64,000 nucleotides of DNA. Source: Sinohyriopsis cumingii (lineage: Eukaryota; Mollusca; Bivalvia; Unionida; Unionidae). The DNA lies in assembly GCA_028554795.2 (NCBI GenBank), contig CM068825.1:95907451-95971450 (forward strand), given 5' to 3'. Shown piece after piece: positions 51,133-61,009 of this stretch; positions within the stretch are counted from its first letter, which is position 1; each line of letters starts with the position of its first letter. The translations under genes and the position numbers were made by a program. The notes below the pieces were generated by a model. The model made no database searches, was not told the origin of the DNA, and saw only the letters and a list, made by a program, of their open reading frames with translations.

Positions 51133-51876
51133 ATGGCTACCTCTACTGTCTCTTCTCCCTCTTCCTCCACTGTCAAAGTCATCGACGAACACTTAGATCG
51201 TGCCAGTTACGAGGCTTTGTATCTTCGCCATCCCTTTAACATGCTCATTGCTGGACCTAGCGGTTCAGGCAAAACCGAATTTGTCAAACGTTTGATCGAA
51301 CATAAACATCATTTGATAGATCGACCACCTCAGCGGATCGTGTGGTGTTACAAAGAGTGGCAATCGGCGTACAGCCTCTTGCGAGAAAGTCAAGGCGATT
51401 CCATCGTGTTTGTGGAAGGCATTCCTAAAGAAGACGACGGTATCGTCTCTGATTCCCCTCAAACCCATTTGGTCATTTTCGACGACATGTTAGGAGAAGA
51501 CGAAGAAGAAATTAAGCTGTGGTTCACGCGCAAAGGGCATCACCGTAATACCAGTGTCGTTTACATCACCCAAAATTTGTTTCAACAAAGTAAAGCCCAT
51601 CGCACCATCAGTCTCAATGCGCATTACGTGGTCTTGTTTAAAAGCCCTCGAGATAAATCGCAAGTGCAAGTCTTAGCCAAACAGTTAGGAACGCCTTGGC
51701 TGACTCAGGCGTACGACGATGCCACTCAAACTCCACACGCCTATTTACTCGTCGATTTGAAACCTACCACCCCCGTAGATTTGCGATTTCGTACCCACTT
51801 GTTTCACCACTGGTGCCAAGACGGAGGGCCTGTCCTGTACACGTCTCCGTCCTCGACTTCATTTCACTCCCCATAA
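51133..51876 (+). CDS. ATP: Packaging ATPase, FtsK/HerA (A32-like) (B)
   Basis: 247 aa. Walker A IAGPSGSGKTEF with the canonical Lys (unlike A), Walker B HLVIFDDML. Frame intact; this copy looks catalytically competent. Confidence 0.93.
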   Translation: MATSTVSSPSSSTVKVIDEHLDRASYEALYLRHPFNMLIAGPSGSGKTEFVKRLIEHKHHLIDRPPQRIVWCYKEWQSAYSLLRESQGDSIVFVEGIPKEDDGIVSDSPQTHLVIFDDMLGEDEEEIKLWFTRKGHHRNTSVVYITQNLFQQSKAHRTISLNAHYVVLFKSPRDKSQVQVLAKQLGTPWLTQAYDDATQTPHAYLLVDLKPTTPVDLRFRTHLFHHWCQDGGPVLYTSPSSTSFHSP

Positions 51877-51930
51877 AAAAATCTATAAAAACCTCAGACC
51901 CTTTTCGTCTGTCTCACACACATTTTGAAC

Positions 51931-52865
51931 ATGACGTCCCTTCAGTCGCATCTTCCCGTCAAATTGATTCGTGCCTTGTATGGCATCAGTCGAGAAAAAA
52001 ATCCACAAACACGAGCTCGTGTCTTAGAAGCTAGTCTCAAAGAAGTCTTACGATGGTTCAAATACTCCAAGGAATCATTCAGATTCCTCATCAAACCAAA
52101 CGCTTTTTCGATCGAAACAAAGTCGCTTTGGTCCAACTGGCCGATCCCCGCATCGACACTCAAACCAAAAAACAAATCATTTTGAAACCTGGAGGGAGTG
52201 GTACTCTAGGAGGGGTCATCATTCGCTCACTCTTAAGATGGGATCCTAATGCCCCCAAAGTTATCCCCAAGAAAAAAGTCTAACGAAGCCCCAAGAAGAA
52301 AAAGAAAAAGACCAGGTCCTCAAGGAGAACTTCTCCAGTGGCAGGACCCTCCTCTGACCAGACACCACCCCGGAAAAAGAAAAGAAGCCCCCAGAAAAAG
52401 AAACAGAGAAAAAGTCCCCAGAAAAAGAAAAGCCCACAGAAGAAAACTAGTCGCAAGAGAGGCACTTCGGCCAGGATGCAACTTTACACTCGCAAACCAC
52501 GACCTGCCACGGCAGTGACTGCGTCTCCGGCATCCTCACGTTCATCCACTTCTCCGTTGATGACACCAAGAACTGAAGAGTACTTGGAGACGTTGATTAC
52601 ACCAAGAACTTCTCCGGTGATGACTCCAAAAAGAACTTCCCCAGTGGCAGGACCCTCCAATTTAGTGGCAGTGGCTGCTGCTCACAAAGTACCTTCTCCC
52701 AAAATCAAAGTCCAAGAAAGATCGGGCATGTTACAAAGTTTACTGGATTTGTCCAAGCAAGAACTGGCTCGATTTAGTCCGTTGCGTACCCCTGCACGAC
52801 GTGTCATGCCTGTCCTCAAACTAATACGACGTAAAGACAATCAGTGGCGACGCGTTCCAGTATAA
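51931..52865 (+). pseudogene. Basic core-type protein, deletion frameshift and stop (B)
   Basis: ATG 51931. A net 16-nt deletion near 52060 shifts the frame after about 43 codons, and a CAA-to-TAA change creates a stop at 52281-52283. The remaining Lys/Pro repeat region (SPQKKKQRKSPQKKK) and C-terminus (LKLIRRKDNQWRRVPV) stay open to 52865. The intact counterpart is 27914-28867. Confidence 0.75.
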
Positions 52866-52870
52866 AAAAG
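52861..52870 (+). promoter_or_regulatory. TATA box overlapping the stop codon of the core gene (B)
   Basis: TATAAAAAAG: its TAA is the stop codon of the upstream gene. It lies 54-63 nt from the next ATG (52924). Same in A (27918-27910, minus). Confidence 0.65.
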
Positions 52871-52923
52871 GTGTGTGACCAAGTAGGGTATCAGTGTTTT
52901 TTGGTGCTCCTGAAGACTCAAAA

Positions 52924-53307
52924 ATGTCACCCTCCAGAAAACCCCAAGGAAAGAAAAGAAAAGGACTGCCACCACGTTTAGCCAAACATGGGGACATGTT
53001 ATCTGTCCTGTCCAAAGTTTCTCCACCTCTACGAAAAAAACTCATTCAATCGGCCTCCAAAGAGGTCATCGATACCGTGTGCGAATGTTTTTTGAACGTC
53101 TTGAAAGGCACGATCCCTTTGTCCAAACACCAGAAACAATGCTTAAGCAAACATCGTCACGTTCTTCGCCAAATGGTTCAAAAGAAAATTCCCATTCGTC
53201 AAAAGAAGATGTTGGTCCAACGTGGAGGTATTTTACCTCTCTTGTTAGGCCCCATACTGAAAGGAGTCTTGGGAACCATGTTGGGAGGACTGGTGGGAGC
53301 AAGATAA
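52924..53307 (+). CDS. PX-like basic protein with hydrophobic tail (B)
   Basis: 127 aa, one Lys shorter than in A (RQKKML); otherwise a few substitutions. Frame intact. The C-terminal GGILPLLLGPILKGVLGTM is unchanged. Confidence 0.7.
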   Translation: MSPSRKPQGKKRKGLPPRLAKHGDMLSVLSKVSPPLRKKLIQSASKEVIDTVCECFLNVLKGTIPLSKHQKQCLSKHRHVLRQMVQKKIPIRQKKMLVQRGGILPLLLGPILKGVLGTMLGGLVGAR

Positions 53308-53356
53308 AAAGGCCCTCGGAAGTCCCAAGATCTCAGAATTGACGCCTGACAACCCC

Positions 53357-54082
53357 ATGGAAGGACGAAAACTAGCTTTAGTACCTTACAAACGATGGAT
53401 GGAATACCATCGGTGGCAAGAACAACGCACCCCGCATTTACCTCCCAATCCCAATTTGAGCGAGATGTCCCAGTTACAACACGAATTGCAGTCCTTGATG
53501 GATCGCCAAGATTTGTCCGAAACAGAAAAATCGCAAAAGTACGGTCAACTCTTGCAACGACTGCAACTCTTTCACCAGAAAGCTTTAGACGAAACAGCTC
53601 TACCCACTCTGAAAGATTTTAAGACCTTGATGAAACGTCAAGCACCATCATCACTACCACCACCACCACCACCACCACCACCAGCACCACCACTACCATC
53701 CCCAGGGGTCACCAGAGATGCTACCCCACGAAAACCTGAGGAAGAAGAGATGCGAGAAGTGTTTCAAACACCGTCAGCAGCTTCCATTTCGAGTAAGATT
53801 GCAGCATCCTTGTTGACCCCGTCACCCACACCCCAACGAGAAGACATGAAAGCTTGGGTTAAAAAGATGATGTCCACTCCTCCTTCGACAGAAGTGAAAA
53901 AGAAAGAAGGGAAACCAGAAGTGAAAAAAGAAAAGAAGACCAAAGCCATTCCATTGCCACCTCCACCTCCACCACTACCTTCGACTTCTACTCCCGTAGC
54001 CCATCGGGCACGTAAATCCGTTTCTAAACCACCCTTTCGTCCCACCCAAAGTAGCATCACCGAGGAGTGGGTGACTTATTAA
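53357..54082 (+). CDS. Proline-rich virion-associated protein (B)
   Basis: 241 aa from ATG 53357-53359. Differs from A chiefly by an expanded central Pro tract coded by (CCA)n near 53660. An AATAAA (54098-54103) overlaps the region just before the integrase ATG. Confidence 0.7.
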   Translation: MEGRKLALVPYKRWMEYHRWQEQRTPHLPPNPNLSEMSQLQHELQSLMDRQDLSETEKSQKYGQLLQRLQLFHQKALDETALPTLKDFKTLMKRQAPSSLPPPPPPPPPAPPLPSPGVTRDATPRKPEEEEMREVFQTPSAASISSKIAASLLTPSPTPQREDMKAWVKKMMSTPPSTEVKKKEGKPEVKKEKKTKAIPLPPPPPPLPSTSTPVAHRARKSVSKPPFRPTQSSITEEWVTY

Positions 54083-54105
54083 CATACGAACACAAAAAAT
54101 AAAAA

Positions 54106-55215
54106 ATGGAAAAAGTCTTAGCCGGCATTTACTACGATCCCTCACATCCTGCAGGTTACGCAGGAGTTCAGAAATTGTATCGTGCTGCCAAAAGTCAACT
54201 GAAAAGTCTCCGTTTACCTCAAGTGCAACGATGGTTACAAGAACAAGTTACCTACACTTTACACAAACCCATTCGACGCAAGTTTGCCAGAAGTCGCACC
54301 CGAGTGGAAGGCATCGATCATCAATGGCAAGCCGATTTAGCCGATGTCTCTCATTTGGCCAGCTATAATCGTGGCTACAAATATTTGTTTTGTGTCATCG
54401 ACGTCTTTTCCAAATTTGCCTGGGTCGTACCCTTGACTTCCAAATCGAGCAGCGAGTTAGTGCGAGCCCTGCAACGAGTGTTGAAACAAAGCGGTCGTCA
54501 CCCTCTTCGATGGCAAACGGACAAAGGCACCGAATTTTTGAACCAAGCTTTCCAAAAAGAATTAAAGAAACGTGACATTCATTTTTTTACCACCGAGAAT
54601 CCCGAAACCAAAGCCAGCATCGTGGAACGTTTTCAACGCACTTTGAAAGAACGCATGTGGAAATATTTTACGCATCACCACACTCTGAAGTACATCGACA
54701 TCTTACCGCAACTGGTGCAAGCGTACAACCAATCTTACCATCGAAGCATCGGACGTGCCCCGCAAGACCTGACTCCCGAGAACGAAGTGTTGGTGTTTGA
54801 GCGCCTGTTTGGTACGTCCCCGACGAGGGCTGTCCCCAAGAAAAGTGGAGAGTTGGCCGTAGGAGATTGGGTGCGCATTGGCAAAACCAAACGCACTTTC
54901 GACAAAGGTTACTTACCTAACTGGACTACCGAATTGTTTCGCGTCACTGGACGAGTGCATGGCCGTCATCCTGCCGTCTATAAATTGGAAGACATGAACG
55001 GAGAAGTGCTCAAAGGAACGTTTTATTTGCCCGAGTTACAACGTGTCACCAGAAAAGAAGACGACGTGTACGACATCGAAAGCATTCTCGAACGCAGAAC
55101 CCGTAAAGTGGGCAAACGACGTGTCAAAGAAGTCAAAGTACGTTGGAAAGGATATCCACCCAGTTTTGATTCTTGGATCGACGCTTCGCAAGTCATCGAC
55201 TATAAAAAGAAGTGA
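54106..55215 (+). CDS. INT: Retrovirus-type integrase with chromodomain (B)
   Basis: 369 aa, intact, with the same D77/D139/E174 triad and chromodomain (VRWKGYPPSFDSWI). One of the best preserved genes in B, with about 15 substitutions relative to A. A TATAAAAAG lies in its last codons (DYKKK) and may serve the next gene. Confidence 0.95.
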   Translation: MEKVLAGIYYDPSHPAGYAGVQKLYRAAKSQLKSLRLPQVQRWLQEQVTYTLHKPIRRKFARSRTRVEGIDHQWQADLADVSHLASYNRGYKYLFCVIDVFSKFAWVVPLTSKSSSELVRALQRVLKQSGRHPLRWQTDKGTEFLNQAFQKELKKRDIHFFTTENPETKASIVERFQRTLKERMWKYFTHHHTLKYIDILPQLVQAYNQSYHRSIGRAPQDLTPENEVLVFERLFGTSPTRAVPKKSGELAVGDWVRIGKTKRTFDKGYLPNWTTELFRVTGRVHGRHPAVYKLEDMNGEVLKGTFYLPELQRVTRKEDDVYDIESILERRTRKVGKRRVKEVKVRWKGYPPSFDSWIDASQVIDYKKK

Positions 55216-55220
55216 CCATC

Positions 55221-55637
55221 ATGCCCTTTCACACAGCAGACGCAGCTACGTCGACCACTCCTTCTTCACCTAGTTCTTCTGTGCAAGATTTACAAAAACA
55301 ACCCTTGTGGGAGTGGTGTGGAGAACGTGTGCCTAAAACGCAAATCGTCTATTTCTGCCAAATCTTCGTGGTGTATTGTGTCATCGGGGCAGCCATCGCC
55401 AATTTGAGTTTGCAACAAGGAGACAAACAATTGTGGACCATTTTATTGAGCAGTTGCATCGGTTACCTGCTTCCTAATCCCTCCCTGAAATTCTCCTCGA
55501 ACGGGAACCTTGTGTCCAGTGCCAGTGTCAGTCACCACTCCAACAACAACCACAACCAAAACCCCATTTTAGACGGAGACACGCCACTGACGTCCAGTAA
55601 TAACCCCTCGGAGAGCCACAGAACTCTGGAATTATGA
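55221..55637 (+). CDS. Conserved membrane protein with two hydrophobic segments (B)
   Basis: 138 aa from ATG 55221-55223. IVYFCQIFVVYCVIGAAIA and LWTILLSSCIGYLLPNP conserved; the Ser/Asn-rich tail is slightly longer than in A. Its TGA overlaps the next ATG (ATGA at 55634-55637). Confidence 0.75.
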   Translation: MPFHTADAATSTTPSSPSSSVQDLQKQPLWEWCGERVPKTQIVYFCQIFVVYCVIGAAIANLSLQQGDKQLWTILLSSCIGYLLPNPSLKFSSNGNLVSSASVSHHSNNNHNQNPILDGDTPLTSSNNPSESHRTLEL

Positions 55638-56947
55638 GTCACCAAAACCAATTTTACTTAACCTTACCCAGTGCCAGTTCCATGGAGGTGTTTCCCCACA
55701 ACAAGTTGTGCTGTTACACGGCCAAATTACCTCAGGCCATCCCCTTAGATCACGAAGCCCATTGGGAAGTGGCTTTAGTAGAAATGTTTCACCCGACCCA
55801 AGTCCTCAATGTCCTTCCCAATCAAAATTTTTTTCATGTGGAAGTTTATGACGAACAAGTGCAACAGTGGATGGATAACCATAGCAAATATGACAAGAAA
55901 ACCCCTCCCACAAAAACTCAAAAGTACACCATCTATCACTTGTTCATTCCCCCAGGCTATTATTTTAGTGGTCAACATTTGGTCAGCACCATAGCCACCA
56001 GGTTTAATGGCGTGTTTCTGAAAGCTTTGGAGGAAGCCAAAAGAGGTATCGTCACCCTGGAGTACCACAAAACAGCTCGTCGCTTTCTGATAAACTTTCC
56101 TGAGGGGCGTAAAATGATGTCTTTCTTATTTTGTCCTGAATTGTTTGACATGTTGGGCGGTGACATGGAGCTGAGGAAGAAAGTAGAACAAAAACCCGAA
56201 TTACCAATCATTGCCGACAACGAGACTTTTGTCAAGTATTTTCGTACCCCGGTAGAACTGAATCAAGGACTGAATTTGATGTTCGTGTATTCTGATGTGG
56301 TGGAGTACAACGTGGTGGGACACACCTCCGTGCCGTTACTGCGTGTCATTCCTTTCAAAGTGGATTCTGCCGCAAACGCTGGCGAGGAAGGTGGAAACAC
56401 TTACCACGTTCACCGCGAATTTGTCCATCCTCACTATTTGCCGGTCAGCAAGTCGTATTTGGACACGGTCAACATTACTATAAAAGGAGATTTGGGACAA
56501 AATATTCCATTCACCAAAGGAAAAGTCACGGTGAAACTCCATTTTCGAAAACGACAGCGAGGACACGGTTTAGGAGATATGCTGAAATCGGCCTTTCGTT
56601 CGGTGGTCCCAGTATTGAAACCGATGGTGACACGCGGATTGCACGCCTTGAAAGATGCGGCACTGACGCAAGGCAAAGAATTTCTCCAAAATGTCATCAT
56701 CGACAAACAAAACCCTAAAGAAGCCTTCATGAGGGCAGGCAAAAATGTCTTGCTGCAAACGGGCAAAGACATTTTAGGCCGACGAGACACACCTATAAAT
56801 GCCCTGCACGCTACCGAGTCAGGCATTCAGCAAGGACAAGGCAGAAAGAGACGACGAAGAAGAAAACACCCTTTCACCAGACTTCAAGCTAGAAAGGCCA
56901 AGAAAAGAAGAAGAACCGTTCGAGACTTAGACGTTTTCGATTATTGA
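55634..56947 (+). CDS. Penton-like protein fused to pVI-like protein by deletion (B)
   Basis: 437 aa. Residues 1-about 307 are the penton-like protein (FYLTLPSASSMEVF, IPPGYYFSGQHLVSTI). At LHFRKR the frame runs straight into RGHGLGDMLKSAFRSV of the pVI-like protein. Element A has 55 extra nt here containing the penton stop and the pVI-like ATG. 55 is not a multiple of three, and the two frames differ by one, so the deletion joins them in frame. The TATAAAAGG that precedes the second gene in A persists at 56479-56487. Confidence 0.85.
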   Translation: MSHQNQFYLTLPSASSMEVFPHNKLCCYTAKLPQAIPLDHEAHWEVALVEMFHPTQVLNVLPNQNFFHVEVYDEQVQQWMDNHSKYDKKTPPTKTQKYTIYHLFIPPGYYFSGQHLVSTIATRFNGVFLKALEEAKRGIVTLEYHKTARRFLINFPEGRKMMSFLFCPELFDMLGGDMELRKKVEQKPELPIIADNETFVKYFRTPVELNQGLNLMFVYSDVVEYNVVGHTSVPLLRVIPFKVDSAANAGEEGGNTYHVHREFVHPHYLPVSKSYLDTVNITIKGDLGQNIPFTKGKVTVKLHFRKRQRGHGLGDMLKSAFRSVVPVLKPMVTRGLHALKDAALTQGKEFLQNVIIDKQNPKEAFMRAGKNVLLQTGKDILGRRDTPINALHATESGIQQGQGRKRRRRRKHPFTRLQARKAKKRRRTVRDLDVFDY

Positions 56948-56966
56948 GACACAGCAACAAAAAAAA

Positions 56967-58285
56967 ATGATGCACCGAGAGTCTTGCGCTTGTTCCAAGT
57001 CGGAACTGGATCTGTTTGCCATGCCCCCCACCATGATGACGATGCAAGAATCCCAATGGGTGGAATTTCACCCCGTCTCCTCATTGACCGATTCCGCTCC
57101 CATTGAGTTTGAAATCAAAGGACAGCCCGAAGATTACATCGATCTGAATAGCAGTTACTTGTACTTGAAAGTCAAAGTTCAAGATAAGGATGGAAATGCT
57201 ATAGACACTGAGTCAGTAGCTCTCGTCAACAATTTCATGCATTCCTTGTTCAGTGGAGTGGACTTGTACTTGAATAACAAACTGGTCAGTAGCAGCATGG
57301 ATACTTACCCTTATCGAGCGTACCTAGAAAATCTCTTGACGTACGGAATAGACGCCAAGAACACTCATCTCAATGCCTGTGTGCTATGGGAATCTGACGA
57401 AGCAGGCCAGTTTGAAAATTTCGAAATTGATCCAAAGAGTACAACAAACAATGACGGATTTGTAGAACGAAGAAACAAAATCATGGGACCCAACAAAAGT
57501 TTAGAACTAATGGATCGTTTGCATTTGGACATGTGGTTGCAAGAGAAATATTTGCTAAACGGGGTGAATGTTCGCCTGAGACTGAATCGTAGCAGTACCG
57601 CTTTCCATTTATTGGCTGATACTGACGATAATTACAAAACCAAAATCGAAGAAGCCAGACTCTACGTACGCCGTGTGGAAGTGTTACCTAAAGTGGGTAA
57701 CGACATCAGTCAGACGTTGAGCAGAACGACCGCCAAGTATCCCATACGACGCGTGGAAGTGAAAACCTTCACCATTCCCAAGGGACAGCGATCCATGATC
57801 GAAGATCATCTGTTCCAAGGACAGCTACCCAAACGTTTGATCGTTGGTATCGTCGAGAATACAGCCTTCAACGGAGCTATCAATAAAAATCCTTTCAACT
57901 TTCAACACTTTGGCGTGTCCAAGATCGAAGTCAGTCGCGATGGCAAAACCTTGTGTACCCGACCTTTCGAACCCGACTTTGAGAAGAAGAATTACTTGAG
58001 ATGTACTTGTCCCTGTACGAAGCCACGGGACAGTTAGGAACCAATACAAGTCAGGGCATTACGTACGACGATTACGCAGGAGGCTACGCTTTGTGGGCTT
58101 TTGATTTCACTCCAGACCAAGGCAGCGACGAGGGACATTTCCACCCTATAAAATCTGGCCAGATTCGTGTGGAAATTCAGTTTAAAGACCGAGTCCCTGA
58201 TGAAACGGTGAACGTCATTCTGTATGCCGAATTTGATAATACCATAGAAATCAACAGTTTGAGAGAAGTCATTCTAGATTACTAG
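56967..58285 (+). pseudogene. Major capsid protein, double jelly roll, frameshifted (B)
   Basis: ATG 56967. Open through KYPIRRVEVKTFTIP to NYLR, where one base is missing near 58000. The C-terminal about 90 residues (GGYALWAFDFTPDQ, VNVILYAEFDNTIEI) continue in another frame to 58285. A variable surface region at residues about 150-175 differs in length from A. The lost segment belongs to the second jelly roll. Confidence 0.9.
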
Positions 58286-58290
58286 AAACC

Positions 58291-58779
58291 ATGGAAGACT
58301 GTTATCCCTCTTTACCTAGTGGAGAAACTTTGGAGACGAAATGTGAGGAGACTGTGGAAGAAGAAGAAGAAGTGATCATGATGAAGTCGAGATGGCCAGA
58401 ACAAGAAGCCCATTTAGTCTCCTGTTTTGCCAAACACTTGGTCGAAAAAATGACGGAATTGATCAAGAAAAATTGCTATGGATGTCAAAACGATCATCCC
58501 AGTCAAATTCAACACGATAAATGCCTGATGTTAAGTCAAGAAGAAAAATTGGACGAGTATCTGGACGAAGCTTGGAGTCTCATCTCGGACAAAGACGTGT
58601 TGCACCAGTGGTATAAAGACTTGCGTGAACATTCTTGTCCACCATTAACCACTCAAGAGATCCATCGTATCGAAGCTCTCCTGAATCAGAGTGAGGAGAC
58701 GAAACGAAGAAACGGTTATTTGTCAGACATTTTCAAGCAAAAAGTCAGGATCGAATTGACGACTTATTATTACCTGTGA
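58291..58779 (+). CDS. Conserved Polinton protein with Cys/His motif (B)
   Basis: 162 aa, orthologous to 22016-22492 with a slightly longer acidic run (ETVEEEEEV). The CYGCQNDHPSQIQHDKCLM motif is unchanged. Frame intact. Confidence 0.75.
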   Translation: MEDCYPSLPSGETLETKCEETVEEEEEVIMMKSRWPEQEAHLVSCFAKHLVEKMTELIKKNCYGCQNDHPSQIQHDKCLMLSQEEKLDEYLDEAWSLISDKDVLHQWYKDLREHSCPPLTTQEIHRIEALLNQSEETKRRNGYLSDIFKQKVRIELTTYYYL

Positions 58780-58804
58780 AGAAGAAGAAAAAAACACACA
58801 AAAC

Positions 58805-59359
58805 ATGGATACCTGGGAACTTTATTACCTTTTGAACCACAGTTCGTATACGGCTTCTTGGAATCCTGTCGTCTGTGCTAAAGATGAACTCCCTCATTGC
58901 AAACCTAAAGACCATCTAGCTTACGTGATCAACACGGACGACAGTCATCTCCCAGGAACCCACTGGGTAGCCGTTTACTTTCCTCAAGAAGGATGTGTGG
59001 AATATTTCGATTCGTACGGATTGCCCCCTTTGGAAGACGATATCATCGACTTTATGAGAAGAAATGCTCAGACCACTCGATTCAATAATGTGAAATTACA
59101 AGGCACAGATTCCTTGGTGTGTGGACAGTACTGTGTGTATTTTCTGCATCATCGCAGCCTGGGCTATTCCTTAGAACATTTAGTGACTCATTTCGATCCT
59201 CGTTCTTCTTCTAGAAACGATGTGAAAGTAGATCGATGGTTTTGTGACCAGTATGCTTATCTTTTGTCTCAAGCTAAGAAACGTAGTGTCAATCATGGCC
59301 TAATGATTTCCAACAGTGGAAATCACAATTTCATTCACAACGTTGTCAGCCCTGTTTAA
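58805..59359 (+). CDS. PRO: Adenain-like cysteine protease, altered C-terminus (B)
   Basis: 184 aa. His (GTHWVAVYF), Asp (YFDSYG), Gln (KLQGTDS) and Cys (CGQYCVYF) all present. After KKRSV a small indel shifts the frame, giving NHGLMISNSGNHN instead of the A-type end. The catalytic core precedes the change, so activity may remain. Confidence 0.85.
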   Translation: MDTWELYYLLNHSSYTASWNPVVCAKDELPHCKPKDHLAYVINTDDSHLPGTHWVAVYFPQEGCVEYFDSYGLPPLEDDIIDFMRRNAQTTRFNNVKLQGTDSLVCGQYCVYFLHHRSLGYSLEHLVTHFDPRSSSRNDVKVDRWFCDQYAYLLSQAKKRSVNHGLMISNSGNHNFIHNVVSPV

Positions 59360-59480
59360 AGTAGAGTGTGAATTGAGAAAAAAAATGTTTGTGATTTGAA
59401 AAAATTGTTTGATGTTATCATGTTGGATTATTGTTTAAAATATGTTAGAGTTGTTGTTGGTTAGTGTTAAGTGATTTTTG

Positions 59481-59486
59481 AATAAA
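59481..59486 (+). terminator. AATAAA after the late block (B)
   Basis: About 120 nt past the protease stop, as in A. The interval 59360-59611 is 3' UTR without other features. Confidence 0.6.
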
Positions 59487-59611
59487 AAATGTTGTGTTTT
59501 GAAAAAAATGCCTTTGTCTTTTGTTTAGCTATAAGAATGTTGGATTGATGCTCTTTAATTTCTTACTATCCCTCTCATGACACTCATTGAACGTTGCGAC
59601 TCGAAAACCGT

Positions 59612-59640
59612 GGGGATGTTTTCCTTCACGTCCACGCTTT
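59612..59640 (+). promoter_or_regulatory. Accessory-gene promoter box (B, gene 59704-60069)
   Basis: GGGGATGTTTTCC followed by TTCACGTCCACGC; one change from the common box. 64 nt before the ATG. Confidence 0.6.
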
Positions 59641-59703
59641 GACTTTAAGAACCGTGGCAGTTTCCAGTTTAACCATCCATTGTCGACTCATCCTCCTACG
59701 AAG

Positions 59704-60069
59704 ATGTGCTCCAAACTAGCTAAGCTCAACGAAGCCTACGTGAATTTGCATAGGGTCAGACACAGTCTGATACCGAAGCCAGAAGAAATAGAGAATGTCA
59801 GAATGTTAAAAATTACTGAAGACCTGATAGAAGAACTCTTCAGAGAAGAAGTGAACAGGGAGAAAGAAGAATGGACAGAAAAGTACAGACTTCAGAGACA
59901 GCAGCAGCAACAGCAACAGCAGCAACAACAACAGCAGCAACAACCTGAAGCTGACAGAGGCTTTGTCGATTGCCGTATCGACACCAAAGAGTTCTTCTTC
60001 TCTTTCCGAAGAAGCAGACCTATCGCCAGAAAGTCTATCCTCAGAGGACATCGCATTCTTAGAAACTAA
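59704..60069 (+). CDS. Accessory poly-Gln coiled-coil protein (B)
   Basis: 121 aa from ATG 59704-59706, orthologous to 20740-21093. The Gln run is longer (about 16 of 17 residues, mixed CAG/CAA). Other residues are nearly all conserved. Frame intact. Confidence 0.8.
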   Translation: MCSKLAKLNEAYVNLHRVRHSLIPKPEEIENVRMLKITEDLIEELFREEVNREKEEWTEKYRLQRQQQQQQQQQQQQQQQPEADRGFVDCRIDTKEFFFSFRRSRPIARKSILRGHRILRN

Positions 60070-60096
60070 AAAAGATTCCATAGCAAACAAAAAAAC

Positions 60097-60135
60097 AGCC
60101 CTTTTCAGGGCTACCCCAATGCTCTAGAAAAGAAA
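60097..60135 (+). terminator. Histone-type 3' stem-loop and purine element (B, gene 59704-60069)
   Basis: AAAAAC flank, AGCCCTTTTCAGGGCT (60097-60112), ACCCC, GAAAAGAAA (60127-60135). Confidence 0.8.
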
Positions 60136-60420
60136 TAACCATCAATTTGCTAATGTGTAGGTAGAGTAGTGTGAATATAAACACTAACTCTTTTTTAAAA
60201 AATGTGAGGGTATGTGTTTGTGTGTTTGTGTATAAGATTGTGTGTTTGTAAGTGCTAACGTACGTTGGTATGGATAGTAGATTAAAATGATATCTTTTTT
60301 GGTGATTGAGGTGTATATTTTGGGTTAGATTGGATTGCTTTGCGTATGTGAATAGTCTATTGAAGTGATTCATGAAAAAATTTTTAGAATAGGAATGGGT
60401 AGCATAAAAAAGTGAGTCAG

Positions 60421-60538
60421 TGTTTCTTTTAGGTCCGCGCGTTGTTTCTTTGGTCATGATCTAGGTAAGATCAATTTTATGTTTTTAGGGGATGTTTTCC
60501 TTCACGTCCGCGCTTTTGACTATAAATTGAAACTCGTT
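60421..60538 (+). promoter_or_regulatory. Accessory-gene promoter (B, gene 60579-60935)
   Basis: Degenerate box 60421-60444, palindrome GATCT-AGGTA-AGATC at about 60459-60473, good box at 60488-60515, TATAAAT at about 60522. Bases 60136-60420 are an AT-rich spacer with TTTGTGTG runs. Confidence 0.65.
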
Positions 60539-60578
60539 CAGCAGTCCAGCTAACCTTGTTGATTGATCAACACCAAAA

Positions 60579-60935
60579 ATGAACACGAGACTGGCGAAAC
60601 TGTTGGAACTTCATGTGCATCTGGATTATGCCAGGGGCCTGTTGAATGAACTGGCCGCGGAAGCCATTGTGGAAGACGGAAGGATGAGAGAGGAGGAGGA
60701 GGAAAGAAGAAACAAAGAAGAGGAGGAGAGAAAATACAAAGAAGAGGAGGAGGAGAGAAGAAACAAAGAAGAGGAGGAAAAGGAGAGAGGAAGAAGAAAT
60801 TTCAGAATCCCAGAGAGCGAAAATTGGGATTCTGAAGCCACATATCCTGCCTCTGCTCTCTCCCCCCAAAAGGTAAAAAGTAACTGGGGGACAAGATGTG
60901 TATGTGGCGCCAGGCCTGGAAGGTGCCACCATTAA
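60579..60935 (+). CDS. Accessory coiled-coil protein, middle gene (B)
   Basis: 118 aa, orthologous to 19884-20246. The Glu-rich repeats are re-arranged (EEEERRNKEEEERKYKEEEE) relative to A. The end CVCGARPGRCHH is identical. Frame intact. Confidence 0.75.
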   Translation: MNTRLAKLLELHVHLDYARGLLNELAAEAIVEDGRMREEEEERRNKEEEERKYKEEEEERRNKEEEEKERGRRNFRIPESENWDSEATYPASALSPQKVKSNWGTRCVCGARPGRCHH

Positions 60936-60971
60936 CCAGGTGTCCATGAAGTTCCAAAAAAAAAAAAAACC

Positions 60972-61009
60972 AGCCCTTTTCAGGGCTACCCAATACTCTA
61001 GAAAAGAAA
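60972..61009 (+). terminator. Histone-type 3' stem-loop and purine element (B, gene 60579-60935)
   Basis: AAAACC flank, AGCCCTTTTCAGGGCT (60972-60987), ACCCA, GAAAAGAAA (61001-61009). Confidence 0.82.
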
